Shown here: piece by piece, positions 13,429-26,225 of the stretch
How the letters are laid out: each line of letters opens with the position of its first letter
How positions within the stretch are numbered: the stretch's first letter is position 1
DNA from: Lepus europaeus
Taxonomy: Eukaryota; Chordata; Mammalia; Lagomorpha; Leporidae
Direction: 5' to 3'
Assembly: GCF_033115175.1 (NCBI RefSeq)
Contig: NC_084837.1
Span: 90,702,499 to 90,766,498, forward strand
Length of the DNA: 64,000 nucleotides
The notes under the pieces: generated by a model
Databases searched by the model: none
What the model was told of the DNA's origin: nothing
The model's input: the letters and a program-made list of their open reading frames with translations, nothing else
Made by a program: the position numbers and the translations under genes

Positions 13429-13811
13429 CCCTGGTTTTATTATTTCTTGCTGTAATACATCTTTTATTTATTTATTTATTGGGATTTATTTATGCATTTG
13501 AAGTTTTCTCAGCTTCTTGAATCTCCAGGTTTATACCTTTTGCCAAATTTGGAGATTTGAGTTATTGTTTCTAAAGCCCTTTCCTCCTCTCTACCCTTTC
13601 TATTCTTTCTGAGGACACTCACTGAGCTTTTTATTCAGTTACTGTATTCTTTAGTTCTAAGATTTTCACTTGGTACTCCTTTAAATTTTCTAATTATTTG
13701 CTACACCTATTTCTTTGGGAACTTTTTATACTTTTTTTTGTTTACTTCAAGCATGTCTGTCATTGCTCATTAAGGCATTTTTATGATGGCTGCTCTGAAA
13801 ATCTTTGTTAT
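13429..13811 (-). mobile_element. Continuation of the old L1-like block
   Basis: AT-rich, no coding signal. It looks like the other half of the element split by the SINE at 13113-13428. Confidence 0.4.
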
Positions 13812-14246
13812 GGGGATGGGTGGTGTGCTGCGGGTTAAGCCACCACTTGGTATGCTCACATCCCATTTCAGAGGGCCTGGTTTGAGTCCTGGCTGCTCAT
13901 TTCTGACCCAGTTTCCTGTTAGCACACTTGGGAAGGCAGAGGGTGATGACTCAAATGCTTGAGTCTCTTACACCAGCATGGGAGGCCCAGAGAGAGTTTC
14001 TGGCTCCTGGCTTCAACCTGGCCCTGCCAGGGCTGTTGAGAGCATTTGAGGAGTGGACCAGCAGATGGAAGGTTTTTCTCTGTCTCCGTGTGTGTGTATA
14101 AAGTCTTCCTTCCTCTCTCTCTCTCCCTCTCTACCTCCCTCCCTGTCTCCCTCTCTCCCTCTCTCCCTCTCTTCCTCTCTCTCTCTCTCCCTCTCTCCTC
14201 TCTCCCCATCATTCTGCTTTTCAAATAAACAAACAAATAAGTTAAA
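13812..14246 (+). repeat. SINE-C, long CT tail
   Basis: Sense copy from ggggatgggtggtgtgctgc, with core gcctggcttcaacctggccc-like text and a CT expansion at about 14105-14205, ending caaataaacaaac. Confidence 0.75.
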
Positions 14247-14550
14247 TAAACCCTTTATTATGTAATTCCAACATCTTTGTCATCTTAGTGTCGACATCTG
14301 TTGGTCATTGTCTCACTAACACGAAGCAGGGATTCAGTGCACCCATCAGGGATGGAAGTCCTGGCTCCCTGTTCAGCTTCTCTGCCCTCACCCCGGTGAG
14401 GGGGGTGTCAGTAGCCTGGTGAGTATGGAAGACTAGACTCACTATTCAGCTTCTGTTGGTGGACATAGGGGTTATGCTGGGGTTACAGCTTTTATGTACA
14501 TTTGGCCAGAAGATAGCCACGATTCCCCAGAAGATACCTGTGTTTCTAGG
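14247..14550. other. Intergenic, nothing recognised
   Basis: No gene or clear repeat. Confidence 0.4.
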
Positions 14551-14935
14551 TGCATTAGTTTTTCATTACTGCAATGAAATACCTAAGACTATCTACGTAT
14601 GAAGGAAGGAGGTTTATTTTTGCTCCTTTGATTCAGCCATTTGTTGAGGTTATGGGAGGGCAGTGGTGGAGTATGTGTGGAGGAGTGACCACTTGGCAAG
14701 CCAGGAAACAGAGAGATGCCTGGGTCCAACACAGCTGTTAGGACCAACCCTCTCACAGCAGTGGTCTTCTGAGGCACACTCCTGGTGGGCTAAGATCTTC
14801 TATCCAGGCCCACCTCCTGAGTGTCTTCATCCCCCTAACACCCTGACTCATGGCTTGGTGGTTCAAATATTCCTATGAGTTCAGGAGCCTGTTCAAGCTG
14901 TAGCGCTAGGCCATCCCTTTCATGATCGTGGCTAA
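14551..14935 (-). mobile_element. MaLR (MST-like) LTR, antisense
   Basis: tgcattagtttttcattact followed by gcaatgaaatacctaagac and a ggtttattt segment matches the reverse complement of the 3' end of MST/THE-type LTRs. Confidence 0.6.
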
Positions 14936-15639
14936 AGCGAGCAGGTTTTGTTGTATCTGTGCTTGTTCACGATTCCTGGGTTGCCACCTTCTTTAGGGCC
15001 AAGTCTGGGCTATCTGATGCAAAGAGAAAACCTGAGCCAGGTGCCATCATGTCCTTTGTAGTCAGATGCCTTCTCCCCTCCACTTTTTAGAGTCTTGTGT
15101 TTATTTTATATATGATGTCCAGGAGTTTTACTCGTGTATTGGAGTTTGTGTTATTCTAAAATAGCATGTTTTGAAAGATCTTAAGTCAGTTGAGGTGGTT
15201 TCCATGTAGGGAAGGCATAGGAAGCAGCAAGACCAGAAGTGGAGACCAGTTAGGAAAAAGGAGATGGCAAGAGAGGCCCATCAGGAAGTGTTGGAGGAGT
15301 CTGGTGGAAGGTGATGATGCCCTGGACTTGGATGGTAACAGAGAAGATGGAAATAAGTAGGCAAATTTCAGAGGTGTTTAGGAATTGAGACTTCCAGGAG
15401 AATTTGGTGATGGTTACCCAAGATACAGAAATCAGAAAAGACTTCTATGTTTCTGACTTGTCTGTGAGAGCAGGGGCCATGAGAATTTTGTTCATTGCTA
15501 TAAACCCAGTACCTGGCACATTGTCTATCCTGTAATTATATGTTCAGTGAATATTGCTATATTATGATATATTTAAAAGGAGAAGCATTTTATGGCAAAG
15601 ATAATTTTTGAAATGTTTTTGTGTATACTTTAAAAAACA
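14936..15639. other. Intergenic; old repeat-like stretch
   Basis: 15170-15480 (gagaccagttaggaaaaagg ... tttggtgatggttaccc) resembles an ancient mammalian interspersed repeat. No gene is seen. Confidence 0.35.
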
Positions 15640-15931
15640 ATTTATTTTCATTTTATTTGAAAGGCAGAGAGACAGAGACTAGTAGACATAGAGAAGTGTT
15701 CCATCTATTAGTACTCCCCAAATTCCCTCTACAGCCAGAGCTAAGTCAGGCCGAAGCCAGGGACACAAAACTGAATCTGGTTCTCCCATGTGAGTGGCAG
15801 GGGTCCAAGTACTTGAGCCATCATCCACTTCCTCCCAGAGTACGTGGTAACAGGAAGCTGGAAATGGAAGCAGAGCAGGCACTGTCACATGTGACGCTGG
15901 CGCTTCACCACTGCACCAAACACCCACCTCA
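15640..15931 (-). repeat. Old SINE-C
   Basis: Antisense, diverged: ttttatttgaaaggcagag through gcttcaccactgcaccaaac. Confidence 0.75.
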
Positions 15932-16427
15932 CTGAATCTCTTAGATTTAAGCTGCCTATGAGCCATATATCTGTTATGTATATGTTAGCCTGAAGCTTAA
16001 GAGATAGCTGTTAATAAGGTTCTGGGATGTATATGCCCATAGATAGAAACTCAAGCCACTGAAGTAGAGAGAGGAGAATGCAGCCTAGAACTAAGCCTTT
16101 AGGAACTCCAACTTGAAGGAGTTCCTCAAGCAACTGGGTAAGAACAGAGACGTAGGAGCTACTCCAGGAACTGTGTAGTTAAACAGAAGCAGGAGGAAGA
16201 AGGAGGGCTGAGCACCATCGTAACTCCGAAGTCAAATAGGGTAAAGACTGAAAATTGGTGCAGAGCGAGCTCTCGGACAGGGGTGAGACAGGAAACCGTA
16301 CTAGAAGAATGAGCTGGGGTAAGAAAAGGGAGTGAAAAATATGGACAAGACCGATTAGAATGGGTCACATAGGTGACAGCCAGAGGGAGAGTGAGGCCCA
16401 GGGAAAACATTAGTTTCTCCATTTTCT
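15932..16427. other. Intergenic; old repeat-like stretch
   Basis: Purine-rich, no gene. Part (about 16090-16400) looks like the same ancient repeat as 15170-15480. Confidence 0.35.
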
Positions 16428-16768
16428 TTTTTAAAGATTTATTTATTTATTTTTAAGTCAGAGTTACACAGAGAGAGGAGAGGCAGAGAGCGAGCAAGAG
16501 GTCTTCCATCCACTGGTTCACTCCCTAAATTGGCTGCAACGGCTGGAGCTGCACCAATGCGAGGCCAGGAGCTAGGAGCCAGGAGCTTCTTCTGGGTCTC
16601 CCACATGGGTGCAGGGACCCAAGGACTTGGGCCATCTTCCACTGCTTTCCTAGGCCACAGCAGAGAGCTGGATTGGAAGTGGAGCAGCCAGGAATTGAAC
16701 TGGCACCCATATGGGATGCTGGCACTACACACCGCGGCTTTACCCACTATGCCACAGCACCGGTCCCC
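16428..16768 (-). repeat. SINE-C
   Basis: Full antisense copy. Possible imperfect flanks are CTCCATTTTC and CTCTATTTTC. Confidence 0.9.
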
Positions 16769-16907
16769 TCTATTTTCAGATAGATGAGATTAGACCATGT
16801 TTAGCAGGCAACAGGAGGGTGCTGGTGGAAAAAGAGAGCCTGAAGGTGGGTTGAGGAGGATGGGATAAGAGGGAAGGAGAAAGAGTGGATTCATAAAAAG
16901 GTAGGCA

Positions 16908-17083
16908 TAGGGGTTGACGCTGTGGCGTAGCAGGTAAAGCCACCGCCTGCAATGCTGGAATCCCATATGAGTACCAGTTCAAGTCCTGGCTGTTCCACTT
17001 CTGATCCAACTCCCTGGTAATGGTCTAGAAAGCAGTGGAAGATGGCCCAAGTGCTTGGGCTCCCGCACCCACGTGGGAGACTC
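16908..17083 (+). repeat. SINE-C, 3'-truncated
   Basis: Sense 5' half (gttgacgctgtggcgtagca to cacgtgggagactcgg), without its 3' half. Confidence 0.85.
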
Positions 17084-17306
17084 GGAGAGCCAGGAGCATC
17101 TCACAGTTCTGCAGCCTTCAAGTCAGGAAGTCTGCAGTGTGGGTTTTTTCTAAGGATGGCGAGGGAAGGATCTGTTCCAGGCCAGCCCCCAAACCTCTGG
17201 GGTTCCCTGGTGCTCTATGGCGCCCCTCAATACATAGAAGTGTCACTGTTCTCTGCCTTCATCACATGGTGTCTGTGTGCCTGTGTCCAAACCCCCCTCA
17301 ACAAAG

Positions 17307-17342
17307 ATTTTCTTTTTAAAAGATTTATTTTGTTTATTTGAA

Positions 17343-17377
<35 letters not shown>

Positions 17378-17634
17378 ATCTTCCATCCACTGGTTCACTC
17401 CTACAATGGCCCCAACAGCCAGAGCTGGGCCAAGCTGAAGCCAGAAGCCAGGAGCTTCTTCCAGGTGTCCCATGTAGGTGCAGGAATAGAAGCACTTAGG
17501 CCATCTTCACTACTTTCCCAGGCCACAGCAGAGAGCTGGATTGGAAGTGGAGCAGCTGGGACTTGAACTGGTGCTCAGGTGGGATGCCAGTTACTGGTGG
17601 TAGCTTCATGCAGTGTGCCACAACTCCAGCCCCC
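17307..17634 (-). repeat. SINE-C with (GA)n tract
   Basis: Antisense copy with a GA run at about 17343-17377. Confidence 0.88.
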
Positions 17635-17829
17635 AGGTTCCCCCTTTTTCTTTGGACTACTGGAATCCCATATTGTATTAGGGCCCACCCTGATCGTCTC
17701 ATTGTATTTCTATAACCTCTGCAAAGACCCTATCCCCAGATAAGGTCATGTTCTGAGGACAAGCCAGCTTCTGCACTTCCAATGCAGGACACCACTGACA
17801 GAGAAAGGGTGGCCTTACTCCCAGATTTG

Positions 17830-18092
17830 CTCTGTGCCAGGCTCTTTCATCCACTGGTTTACTCCACAAATGCCTGCAACAGCTGGGACAGGGTTTGGCT
17901 TAAGCCAGGAGCCTGCAGCTCCATCCAGATCTTCCAATGGGTAGCAGGGATCCAACCACTTGGACCATCACCTGCTGCCTCCCACGGGGAGGATTACCAG
18001 GGAGCTGGATTGGAAGTGGAGCTGGGACTTGAACCCAGGCACTCAGACACTGGATGTGGTGACTTAGCTGTTGTGTCAGATGCTCACCCCTG
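17830..18092 (-). repeat. Old SINE-C
   Basis: Antisense, diverged (tttcatccactggtttactc ... gtcagatgctcacccc), without the AT-rich tail. Confidence 0.65.
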
Positions 18093-18284
18093 CACTATGC
18101 CTCTTAATGGTTTGTCAAAGCCTCTGGTAAAGTCTCAGCCACCATGGACACTTCCAATGGCATTAGGTCTGCTGGGTTCTAAGGTAGAAGACCTAGGGTT
18201 ACTTGTGTTGTGCCCTGGATCTATTACACAATCTGTGCTTATTCCCCAGGCTCCATTCAAAACTAACAGCCTTACTTTGATTTC

Positions 18285-20470
18285 TAGAATTTGAAATAAT
18301 TACCAATTCACAGGAAGTAGCAAAGAAATTCCATACACCTTTCACATTGCCTCTCTCCAACGTTGACACCTGCCATAACTATACAATAAAAAAATAAGAA
18401 AAAGACAAGGCTACAATCCACATAGCTTATTCATATTTCCCCCATCATATGAGTACTCGTGTATGTATGTACAGTGGTGCGAATACCATCACAGATGTCA
18501 CTTTGTGTAGCCACCATGCCATCAAGATGCTTAACGTATGGCTGTTACAGGATCGTGACAGTAACCCTGATCATAGCAGATTTCACCTTCTCTCCCGCCC
18601 CCACCCTGGTCCTTGCAGTCACAGATTTCTCCTCCCTCTCTAGGATTTTATTATTTCACAAGTGTCATGAACATGGAACCGTGCACTCCACATCCTGTTG
18701 AGGTTGATATTTTGTATCACTTACCTTATGATGCAAAATGATACCAATCAGTAGCACACGCCTTAACACCCATCCAGCTCATCGCGCATGCTGATAGTTG
18801 GTTCCTTTTTATTATCGAATAGAATTCCATGGTAGCGATTTAGGTGTTTGCTTAACCATTCCCTGACTGAAGGACGTTTGGGGAGTTTCCAGTTTGGAGC
18901 CACTGCCAATACAACTGCTGTGAAGACCGCATACAGGTTTCTGTGTGAATGTAGATGCCCTTACGTTTCTCCAAGATAAATGCCAAGGACTGCAAGCCCT
19001 GGGCTGTCTGGAACTTGCCAGTTCCGTTTTCTAGGAAGCTGCCAAAATGTTTTCCAGAGTGACTGGACCATTTTACATTTTCATCAGCAACGCAGAAGTG
19101 ATGCCGTTCTCCACCGCCTTGCAGCATCGGACGTTGTCAGTCTTGTGTGTCATTCTGATAGGTGTGTGCTCAGATCTCCCTAGGGTTTTAATTCGCGCTT
19201 GCTAATGATGTCCAGCTCTTTCCATGCACTAATTCTACCCTGTATTTCCTCTTTAGTGAAGTTCGTGTCATGTCTTTTGCACAGTTTCCAAATGGATTGC
19301 TTAATGTTGAGTTTTGAGTCTTTTTTTTCCCGATGTCTTAAGGTGCAGGTCCTTCAGAGGACATGAGATCTTCAAAAATTTTCTTTCTCTCATCAGGGCC
19401 TTTTACAGAGAATGGTTTTTAATTTTGGTAAAGTGCCACTTATCATTTTTTCTTTCATAGGTGTGCTTGTGGTGTTAAGTTTAGGGACTATTCTGGGTTC
19501 CAAAGGTTTTTCTCCTATCACGCTTCTCTAATGGTTTGAGTCTGTGTTTTATAGTTGAGTCCATGATCCACTTTGAGTTAATCTTCTTATAACATGTGAG
19601 GTTTTGGTCAAGGTCCTTCCTCCTACCCCACCCCCCACTCAGTCCCTCTATGGATGTCCAGTCACCCCATCACCATTTGCTGAAAAGACTGTACCACTAC
19701 CACCAAAAGGCTATTGCTTATTCCTCACCAAAAACTCAGCGGCCATATTCGTGTTCATCTCTGGGTTCTCCATTGCTGTGTGGAGAACCATCTCGATCCC
19801 TCAGTTTGTGTTAAGTTCCCCCGTGTCTTGGTTACTGTAGCTTTGTGCATATAGTCAGCCCGAAGCCTTCACTGGGGAGGGCCAGTCCCGCCGCTTTGCT
19901 CTCTGGGCTATACTACAGTCATTCCTTTGTCATAAAACGTTTAGAATAGGCTGTCTGTCTGCCAAAAAAAGTGGCTGACATTTCGCTGGGGATTGTGTTG
20001 AACACGGAAGTGGATCAGTCTGGGGGAGGGTGACCCCTGTGCCTTGTGGGTGCTCCTGTCCAGCCACACGGTATCTCTTCACGTGTGATTCCTCTCATCA
20101 GCATTTTGTGGGAGGGTTTTGGAGGTTCTTCAGGCACGGTCACATGATGAGGAAGTCCTGGTTTTCCCCACTAACTGATGTTGGCCAGCTGAGATATAGG
20201 TTGCCTCCAGAATCCAGAGGCGACCACACTTTGTGTCTTGTTCTTTGAGACAGCAGTACTGTTGCGACTCACTTTGGATAGGATTTCCCAATATATTTTA
20301 ACAGACCCCTATCCAGCGCACATCGTGGGTTTCCATGATGAATTAGCCGTTGCTACTTTTCCGTGCAATCCCAACCCTCTGTTTGCCGCCCCGTCCCCGT
20401 GTGTCCCTGTGCCCATGTCGTCTGTGAAACTGAAGTACCACCACCTGGCCTCTGCTGTTTCGAAACTCCA
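18285..20470 (-). mobile_element. Old L1, 3' UTR and end of ORF2, antisense
   Basis: Reverse-complement L1 text: gttttccagagtgactggac, cattctgataggtgtgtgc, cttgctaatgatgtccagc and ttttggtaaagtgccactta. All frames are broken. Confidence 0.72.
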
Positions 20471-22669
20471 CTAAATCCACAGTGGACAGAGAGAATCGAA
20501 TTCCATCGTCTCCTGCTATCGTCATCGTCCTAGAGATGACAACCAAGGCACAGGTCTCTGAGCATGCTGACACCTGACCTAATACCCTGCTGAAGTGGTG
20601 TCTTCCAGACTACCCAGGGGTGTGGCTGCCCGCGACCCATTCTGAATCCTTGGGTCTGTTACAGACACGGCTGGCAGTTGAAGCCTGGCCCTTTGCGCTG
20701 CTGGTAAGGCAGGGGCTGTGATAGGTCCTTGTGTCCTATTCCGACAAGAGACAGACAAGAGACAGCTCAGCAGGAAGCGAGCTAGCCAAGTTGAATGGAG
20801 AGAATACACCTGACAGGCAGGGTGGGCAGCATCAACAGGTGCAGGGTGAACGTCTTCCCCTCTTCTGCTGGAATGCTGCCAGGCGGAAAGCTCTGGGGGT
20901 GCAGGATTCCCCTGTTGCATGTAGTCTTATGGGACAGGAAGGTCCCTGGGAAGCCTCCAAGGGCTACTCCTGGAGGGGTAGGGGCAGGAGTGTTATTGAA
21001 CAAGAAGATTCCTGGCACCAGATTTTCCCTGTGATTCATTGGACAGGGACAGGCACATTCCCAGGCATGGGACCTTCCCTGCACACGGGACCTTTGATGG
21101 GCCAGTGTCCTGTCGCTTCCAGGGCGTCCAGGCCCCTTAACTGCACCAGCTTCCTCTTTTCTTTACTCACAAGCACGCACATGCTCGCACACACACAGGC
21201 TCATGTGGCTCCTGCCTGACAGGTGCTTTGTGTATACCAGAGGATTTCCTCTCTCCCCGCTGCTTGCAACCCCATACTTACTCCTCATTAACTCCAGACC
21301 ACCATGAAGCCTGCTCCCCATGTGTGTGGAGACTATGGAAAGGGCACAAATGGAAGGCCACATACATCTTGTTCAAATATCTAAAAAAAAAAAAAAAATC
21401 TGTAAGCCAAGTTAAAAAAAAAAATTGTTAAGGAATGTAAGTATGTCCTTCTACCTTAAAAAAAAAAAAAAAGGAAATAGGACAACCTAGCAGATTCACA
21501 TCTAGGGTTCTCTGGGGATCTTTGGAATTCTACTCTGGGGCGTGGCAGCCCTAGGGGCTCCTTAGGGAAGAGCCAGTGCTGTCCATTGCTTGGTTTAGGC
21601 TGCTTCGCACAGCCTGCTTATGTTGTTCTGGTGCTTAAGCCTAAGCCACTGCGTTAAGTCCTGCACCTTGGGTGAGTGCCCTCAAGCCAATGAACTCAGT
21701 TGCATCCTGGGATACGTTGGGACCAGCAGAAATCAGGAAGGCTGGGGTGCTGCCCCCTGCGTGTTGGGAGGGTTGAGTGTTTTTTAGCTGGCTGCTCTGC
21801 TCAGGAGACCGTATCCTGGTAACGGCCAGGTTCAATGCAGGCAGCAGCGGCAATCGCCAGAGCGGCCCTGGGGAGGGAAGGCTGTGTCCTTTGGCCAGCA
21901 CCAAGGAAGCCACAGATGGCACCCAGCTGCCACGCCCGGCGTGGATCCTCCTGCTCCCTGGGTTCTTCCATGGCCACTGTCCGCAGGCACTGACTGACAG
22001 ACAAAGCCACACACACCATGCGCACCCTTGCAGGCCATCTGCACATCTCTTTCCCAGATCCCTGGCCCCGCTCCTGCTATTCTCAGGCCACTCGTCGCTC
22101 CCTGGAGCCCACCTGTATCCTTGCTTTGGGCAATTCCTCCCTGCAAACATGGTCGCTGGTTACGCTTTCTTCTCAAAGCTCTCCCCACAGAGAGGAGCAC
22201 CCCCCTACACACACACATACACACCAGCCCCAGCAGGCACACAGCTCCCCTGGTCCGCTACTCCCTAGTTCACTCCTGAGCAGGGCTGCACGGCGGCAGC
22301 CATCCTCGTGGGCTCATGCACACCCCAAGCTGACTCATATCTGAAGCCGCCCCAGGGTTTTCTTCCTCCCTGCTAGAAGTCACGGGGTCTTAGCAGGGTT
22401 TCATCTCGGCCCCCTGGCAGCCTTCTTGAGCATCTCCCATTTCTTACTATCAGCAGATCTAATCAGCATGGTATTGTTGTCAGCGTAGTGGCCCAGCACA
22501 ACAGCCAGTGGAGTGTTGAAATGACCAGGGCACCTGTGGTCTACCTTGTAACGTGGCCCTGGGGCCAGACAAGGAGGTGTACTCCCATCCTCTCCATGCA
22601 TGCGTTACCTTTATCTGCCTTCCTTTAGTGACAGAGGTTTCTAAAGATTGCATTTACTGAAACATTAGT
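20471..22669. other. Intergenic; no gene recognised
   Basis: Mixed composition with A-runs at about 21384, 21410 and 21458. Open frames of 100-170 codons (for example 20731-21219 and 21641-22150) show no family resemblance and are probably chance. Confidence 0.5.
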
Positions 22670-22936
22670 CAGGGTGGGCATTTAGCACAGCAGTTACACG
22701 GCTGCTTGCAATGCTTAGATTTGAGTCTCAGCTCTGCTCTCCATTCCAGCTTCCTGCCAATAACGTGCACCCTGGGGGTATTTGGGTTCCTGCCGTCCAT
22801 GTGGAAGACCTGGAGTGGAGCCCTGGGCTCCTGGGTTCTGCCTGACCCAGCCCTGGTGGTCGTGGGTATCTGGGGAGTGAGCGAGCAGATGGAAGATCTC
22901 TCTCTCTGCCTTTCAGACACATACACTAAGTAAATA
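22670..22936 (+). repeat. Old SINE-C
   Basis: Sense, diverged: ggcatttagcacagcagtta through gggtatctggggagtgagcg and agatggaagatctctctct. Confidence 0.75.
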
Positions 22937-23059
22937 ATAATTAGAAAGGAAAAAAGCAGTGTCCTGAGTGTTGCTTCTGCCGTAGTAAATCCCTAGCACC
23001 TGACGCATGAGCTGCAATTGGAGTCGGCACTCGGTTAAGTTTTCAATAGTGTTGTGTGC

Positions 23060-23300
23060 ACCTCGGCCCCTGGCTGGGCCTGTTCCAGGCTCTTCCCTCC
23101 ACAGAGGAAAGAAAGCAAGGAGGAGGCCTAACGGTGGACAGGAGAGCAGGGCTTACTGAAAGGGGCGGCACACAGACTTGAGTGCAGGCAGCCTCTCTTC
23201 GCGTCCCCACCTTTTATAGGATAGACGATGCCCTGGACAGGGCCTAACTGAATATTCAAATAGGGTAGAATTGGGGCGGGGCTTGAGTACTGTTTGCATT
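23060..23300 (-). mobile_element. Candidate LTR/promoter unit, antisense
   Basis: On the minus strand there is a clean TATAAAAGG box (about 23213-23221) followed by a CT-rich leader, with a GC box (ccccgcccc) upstream. The layout is like a retroviral U3-R. No clear ends or family match. Confidence 0.35.
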
Positions 23301-24494
23301 TACATCCCCATTTGGGGGACCTTAAAAATGTCATGGCGTGTCCACGTGGAGCTGCCACACACACACACACGTGGCCATCTCTAGGAAGGTGTCACGGCAT
23401 CTCGTGCATGACGGGAAGTGAGGTTCAGGTGCCGGAGGGGGAGTGGGTGTGCCGAGCCCACAGCCATGATGGATGGGCTCAGGAGGAGTGGGGTGTGGGG
23501 TGCGTGGGGCGCAGGTGCCAGCTGTCACTCAGCTCCTCTTTGCTCATCAGCTCCCTACCGGCCCTCACCCTCCACTGCAGGGTTCGTGAATGAGGACGAT
23601 GATGGAATTACTGCCTTAGCATTCCTTCTTTTTGAGAGTGACCCAGCAAATATGCTGGGACTCGTTGTTTCTGTTGATTTGCCATTTGGTTGCTGGGGGA
23701 GGGTCTTACGGGCCTTCCCACACAATGACTCCAATGCCAGGAAAACCAAGTGACGATCCAGAGCTCCTAGGAAGTCCATCTCCACGGTGCCCTCCAGCAC
23801 AGGGATGCAAGGGGAGGGTGAGGCTCAGAACCCTTTGGAAGCCCTGCGAGACAGCCTGGAGCCAGGACACAATGTGCCATCTGGCCCCCTAAACCCTCTC
23901 TCTCACTGGAGGCCGTGATGCGGGGCCGGGACCAGGGTGAGCTGAGTGATGCCCCTAGGGTACAGATTGTAAGGGAGCGTTCACTCTCAGGTGCCAGTCC
24001 AGCACGTGCACGCATGGAGCGTGTGTCCCTTCTGAAATGCTATGTGCTAGGCACCTTGCTTGCTCACCTTGGTCCTGGCCCTACAATGATGGCCACTGCC
24101 ATTCAGACAGTCTCTGTCTCATCCCAACCTACCACCTGGGAGTCTTAGCCATTATGGGGCTTCAGCATAGCAGGGGTTGGGATCACCTTACCTAGCACCA
24201 CCCACGTGCTGCTTGTTGATATCTGCCTGAAGGAGCCAGTTCCAGAAGCCCAGCCCAAGGAGACAGGATCCTACCTGTGCCTCCCGAGAGTGGAGTCTAC
24301 GACAAAGGCATGCATACAGGAAGTTTATCTGGGAGGCGATCCAAGAAAGCAGGATCCACGTCTGACAGGAAATGCAGCAGTGTTTTCGCACCGTAAGTCT
24401 GGGCAGTTGGTGTTTAACGGGAGAAGCAGTGAGGAACGGGCGGCAGCACGGGCGCTGTTCTCTATAGGGGCAGTGGCTCCCCTGCCATTGCAGG

Positions 24495-24500
<6 letters not shown>
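23301..24500. other. Intergenic, nothing recognised
   Basis: No gene is supported. Short open frames only. Confidence 0.45.
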
Positions 24501-24526
<26 letters not shown>

Positions 24527-24841
24527 GACAGGCAGAGTGGACAATGAGAGAGAGACAGGGAGAAAGGTCTTCCTTTTCTGTTGGTTCTCCCTCTAATGGC
24601 CGCTGCGGCCGGTGCAGCAGGCCGATCTGAAGCCAGGAGCCAGGTGCTTCTCCTGGTCTCCCATGCGGGTGCAGAGCCCAAGCACTTGGGCCATCCTCCA
24701 CTGCACTCCCAGGCCACAGCAGAGAGCTGGACAGGAAGAGGAGCGACCGGGACAGAATCCGGCGCCCCAACCAGGACTAGAACCCGGGGTGCCAGTGCCA
24801 CTGGCGGAGGATTAGCCTAGTGAGCTGCGGCGCTGGCCTAG
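24501..24841 (-). repeat. Young SINE-C
   Basis: T-run, gacaggcagagtggacaatg, ending gagctgcggcgctggcc. The right flank aggtcttgcattttta and left flank aggccttgctttttt are an imperfect target-site duplication. Confidence 0.9.
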
Positions 24842-25154
24842 GTCTTGCATTTTTAAGGGCTGATCATCCTGAGCTGGGGAGCGGGGCTGACATGGAGATG
24901 GGATGGGAGTACAGCACGGGGCAGTGGAAGCACCTTACATGGTGCCACACCCAGAGGTGCCTCCATGTGCTCTGAATTACTGTCTCCCATTTCTCCCAGG
25001 CAAGCAAGGAATATCCCGGTGCTCCTCAAAGCGAGATCCCATTTTGAGAGTCTGTTTCCTGGGGCCGCATCCCATACCATGTAGGGAAACAGATGGTGTT
25101 TCCAAGCTAGTTAATTTAAGGAAGGTAATCAGGGGACCTTTTACAAAGGTGTGG

Positions 25155-25695
25155 TCAGGGCTACCACAAAGAAGGGAGTAGTGTCTCAGGGCTAGTAAGA
25201 GCAGGGGTTACGGGACAGGGTCCTGCCTGCACACACCGTATTAGAGTCACCATTTGAGAATGACAATGTTTATTTCTCGCTGAAGGCCTGTAGGGGACAC
25301 AGGCAAGGCCCAAATCAATCTGCCCATTGAGGGAGGTTTGGGAGTTTATAGAGTTAGGGTGATTGGGGCAGAACTCAGCAGGTGCAGAGACAAGGGCTGG
25401 AGGAAGTCGTTGGAGCATGCGCCTTGACAAATCCCATCTTTACAGGTCAGTTAAAAGAGGGGTACTGAGGCATCATGAGAGGAACGTCACCAGTGCACCA
25501 TTGGGCAGCTCCCTGGCCAGTCTGAGCTCATTTGCACAGGCTCCAGTTACAGGACTGGCTGTAGCCAGTTCTGTCCAGTTTTATCAAGGACCCTGGATAG
25601 ACGACAGCTCAGCAGATTTTTTTTTTCCAAAGCAATGGTGATAGGATTGCAAGTTGCTATGCAAGGTATGCTAAGAACTATTATGGGCTGTCACA
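25155..25695 (-). mobile_element. 3' LTR of a degenerate class I endogenous retrovirus
   Basis: Read on the minus strand, it starts TGTGACAG at 25695, has a TATAAA box (25345-25350), then AATAAA (25269-25274) about 75 bases on, and a GT/C-rich U5-like tail. The left boundary is approximate. It lies directly downstream, on the same strand, of the env-like trace at 25985-26225, which is the order of an env-3' LTR junction. Confidence 0.6.
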
Positions 25696-25984
25696 TGCTA
25701 GGCAGCCCATGGTAAGCTCGCTGCTGAGCAAGGGCTGGGGGATCCGATCCTTTCTTGTCCGTGAGTTCAGATCAACCCACCCCACCCCACTTCTGGGTTC
25801 ATTCCTGTCTTGCAGGGAGAAGGGGCAAGGACTGTGCTGAGTGACCTCCTGCTGACAAAAGGTACAGGTTGATCAGGATTTGAGGAATGAGATGGTTTGG
25901 CACCAAGTCATGTATATTCTCATTCCTTCTATGGGACTGATAGAGAGGTTGGTACCCCCTGCGTTTGGGGTTGAGATGACACAG

Positions 25985-26225
25985 AACTAGCCCAGTGGCC
26001 AGAAGTGTTTGAGTGACGAGTTCAGTGAGGAATTGGGGGTGATGGGGCCAAACAGGAGAAGCAGTAAGACCATGGCCAAAGGACCTCCGAGTGGGATCTG
26101 CCAGGATCTGTTGGGGTGGAATTCCTTAACAGATCTCCAGCCTGCCAGGGAAGGAGGGTCACTGTTGGCACGTGGCCAGCCGGCCTGTGGCTGAGAGAGG
26201 AATGCTCTTTCCCTGTTATTCACTG
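25985..26225 (-). pseudogene. Remnant of retroviral env, transmembrane end
   Basis: A short open frame (26223 down to 25987) contains, at 26044-26088, a glycine-proline pair, a run of eight hydrophobic residues and LFGP. This is the pattern of the membrane anchor of gammaretrovirus-type Env proteins. No surface subunit, fusion peptide or CX6CC motif is seen upstream, and the frame stops soon after. It is a broken, non-functional relic. Confidence 0.5.

Noticed and set aside
12858..13520. Plus frame of 220 codons
   Set aside because: Joins old L1-like sequence with a SINE-C. No conserved protein.
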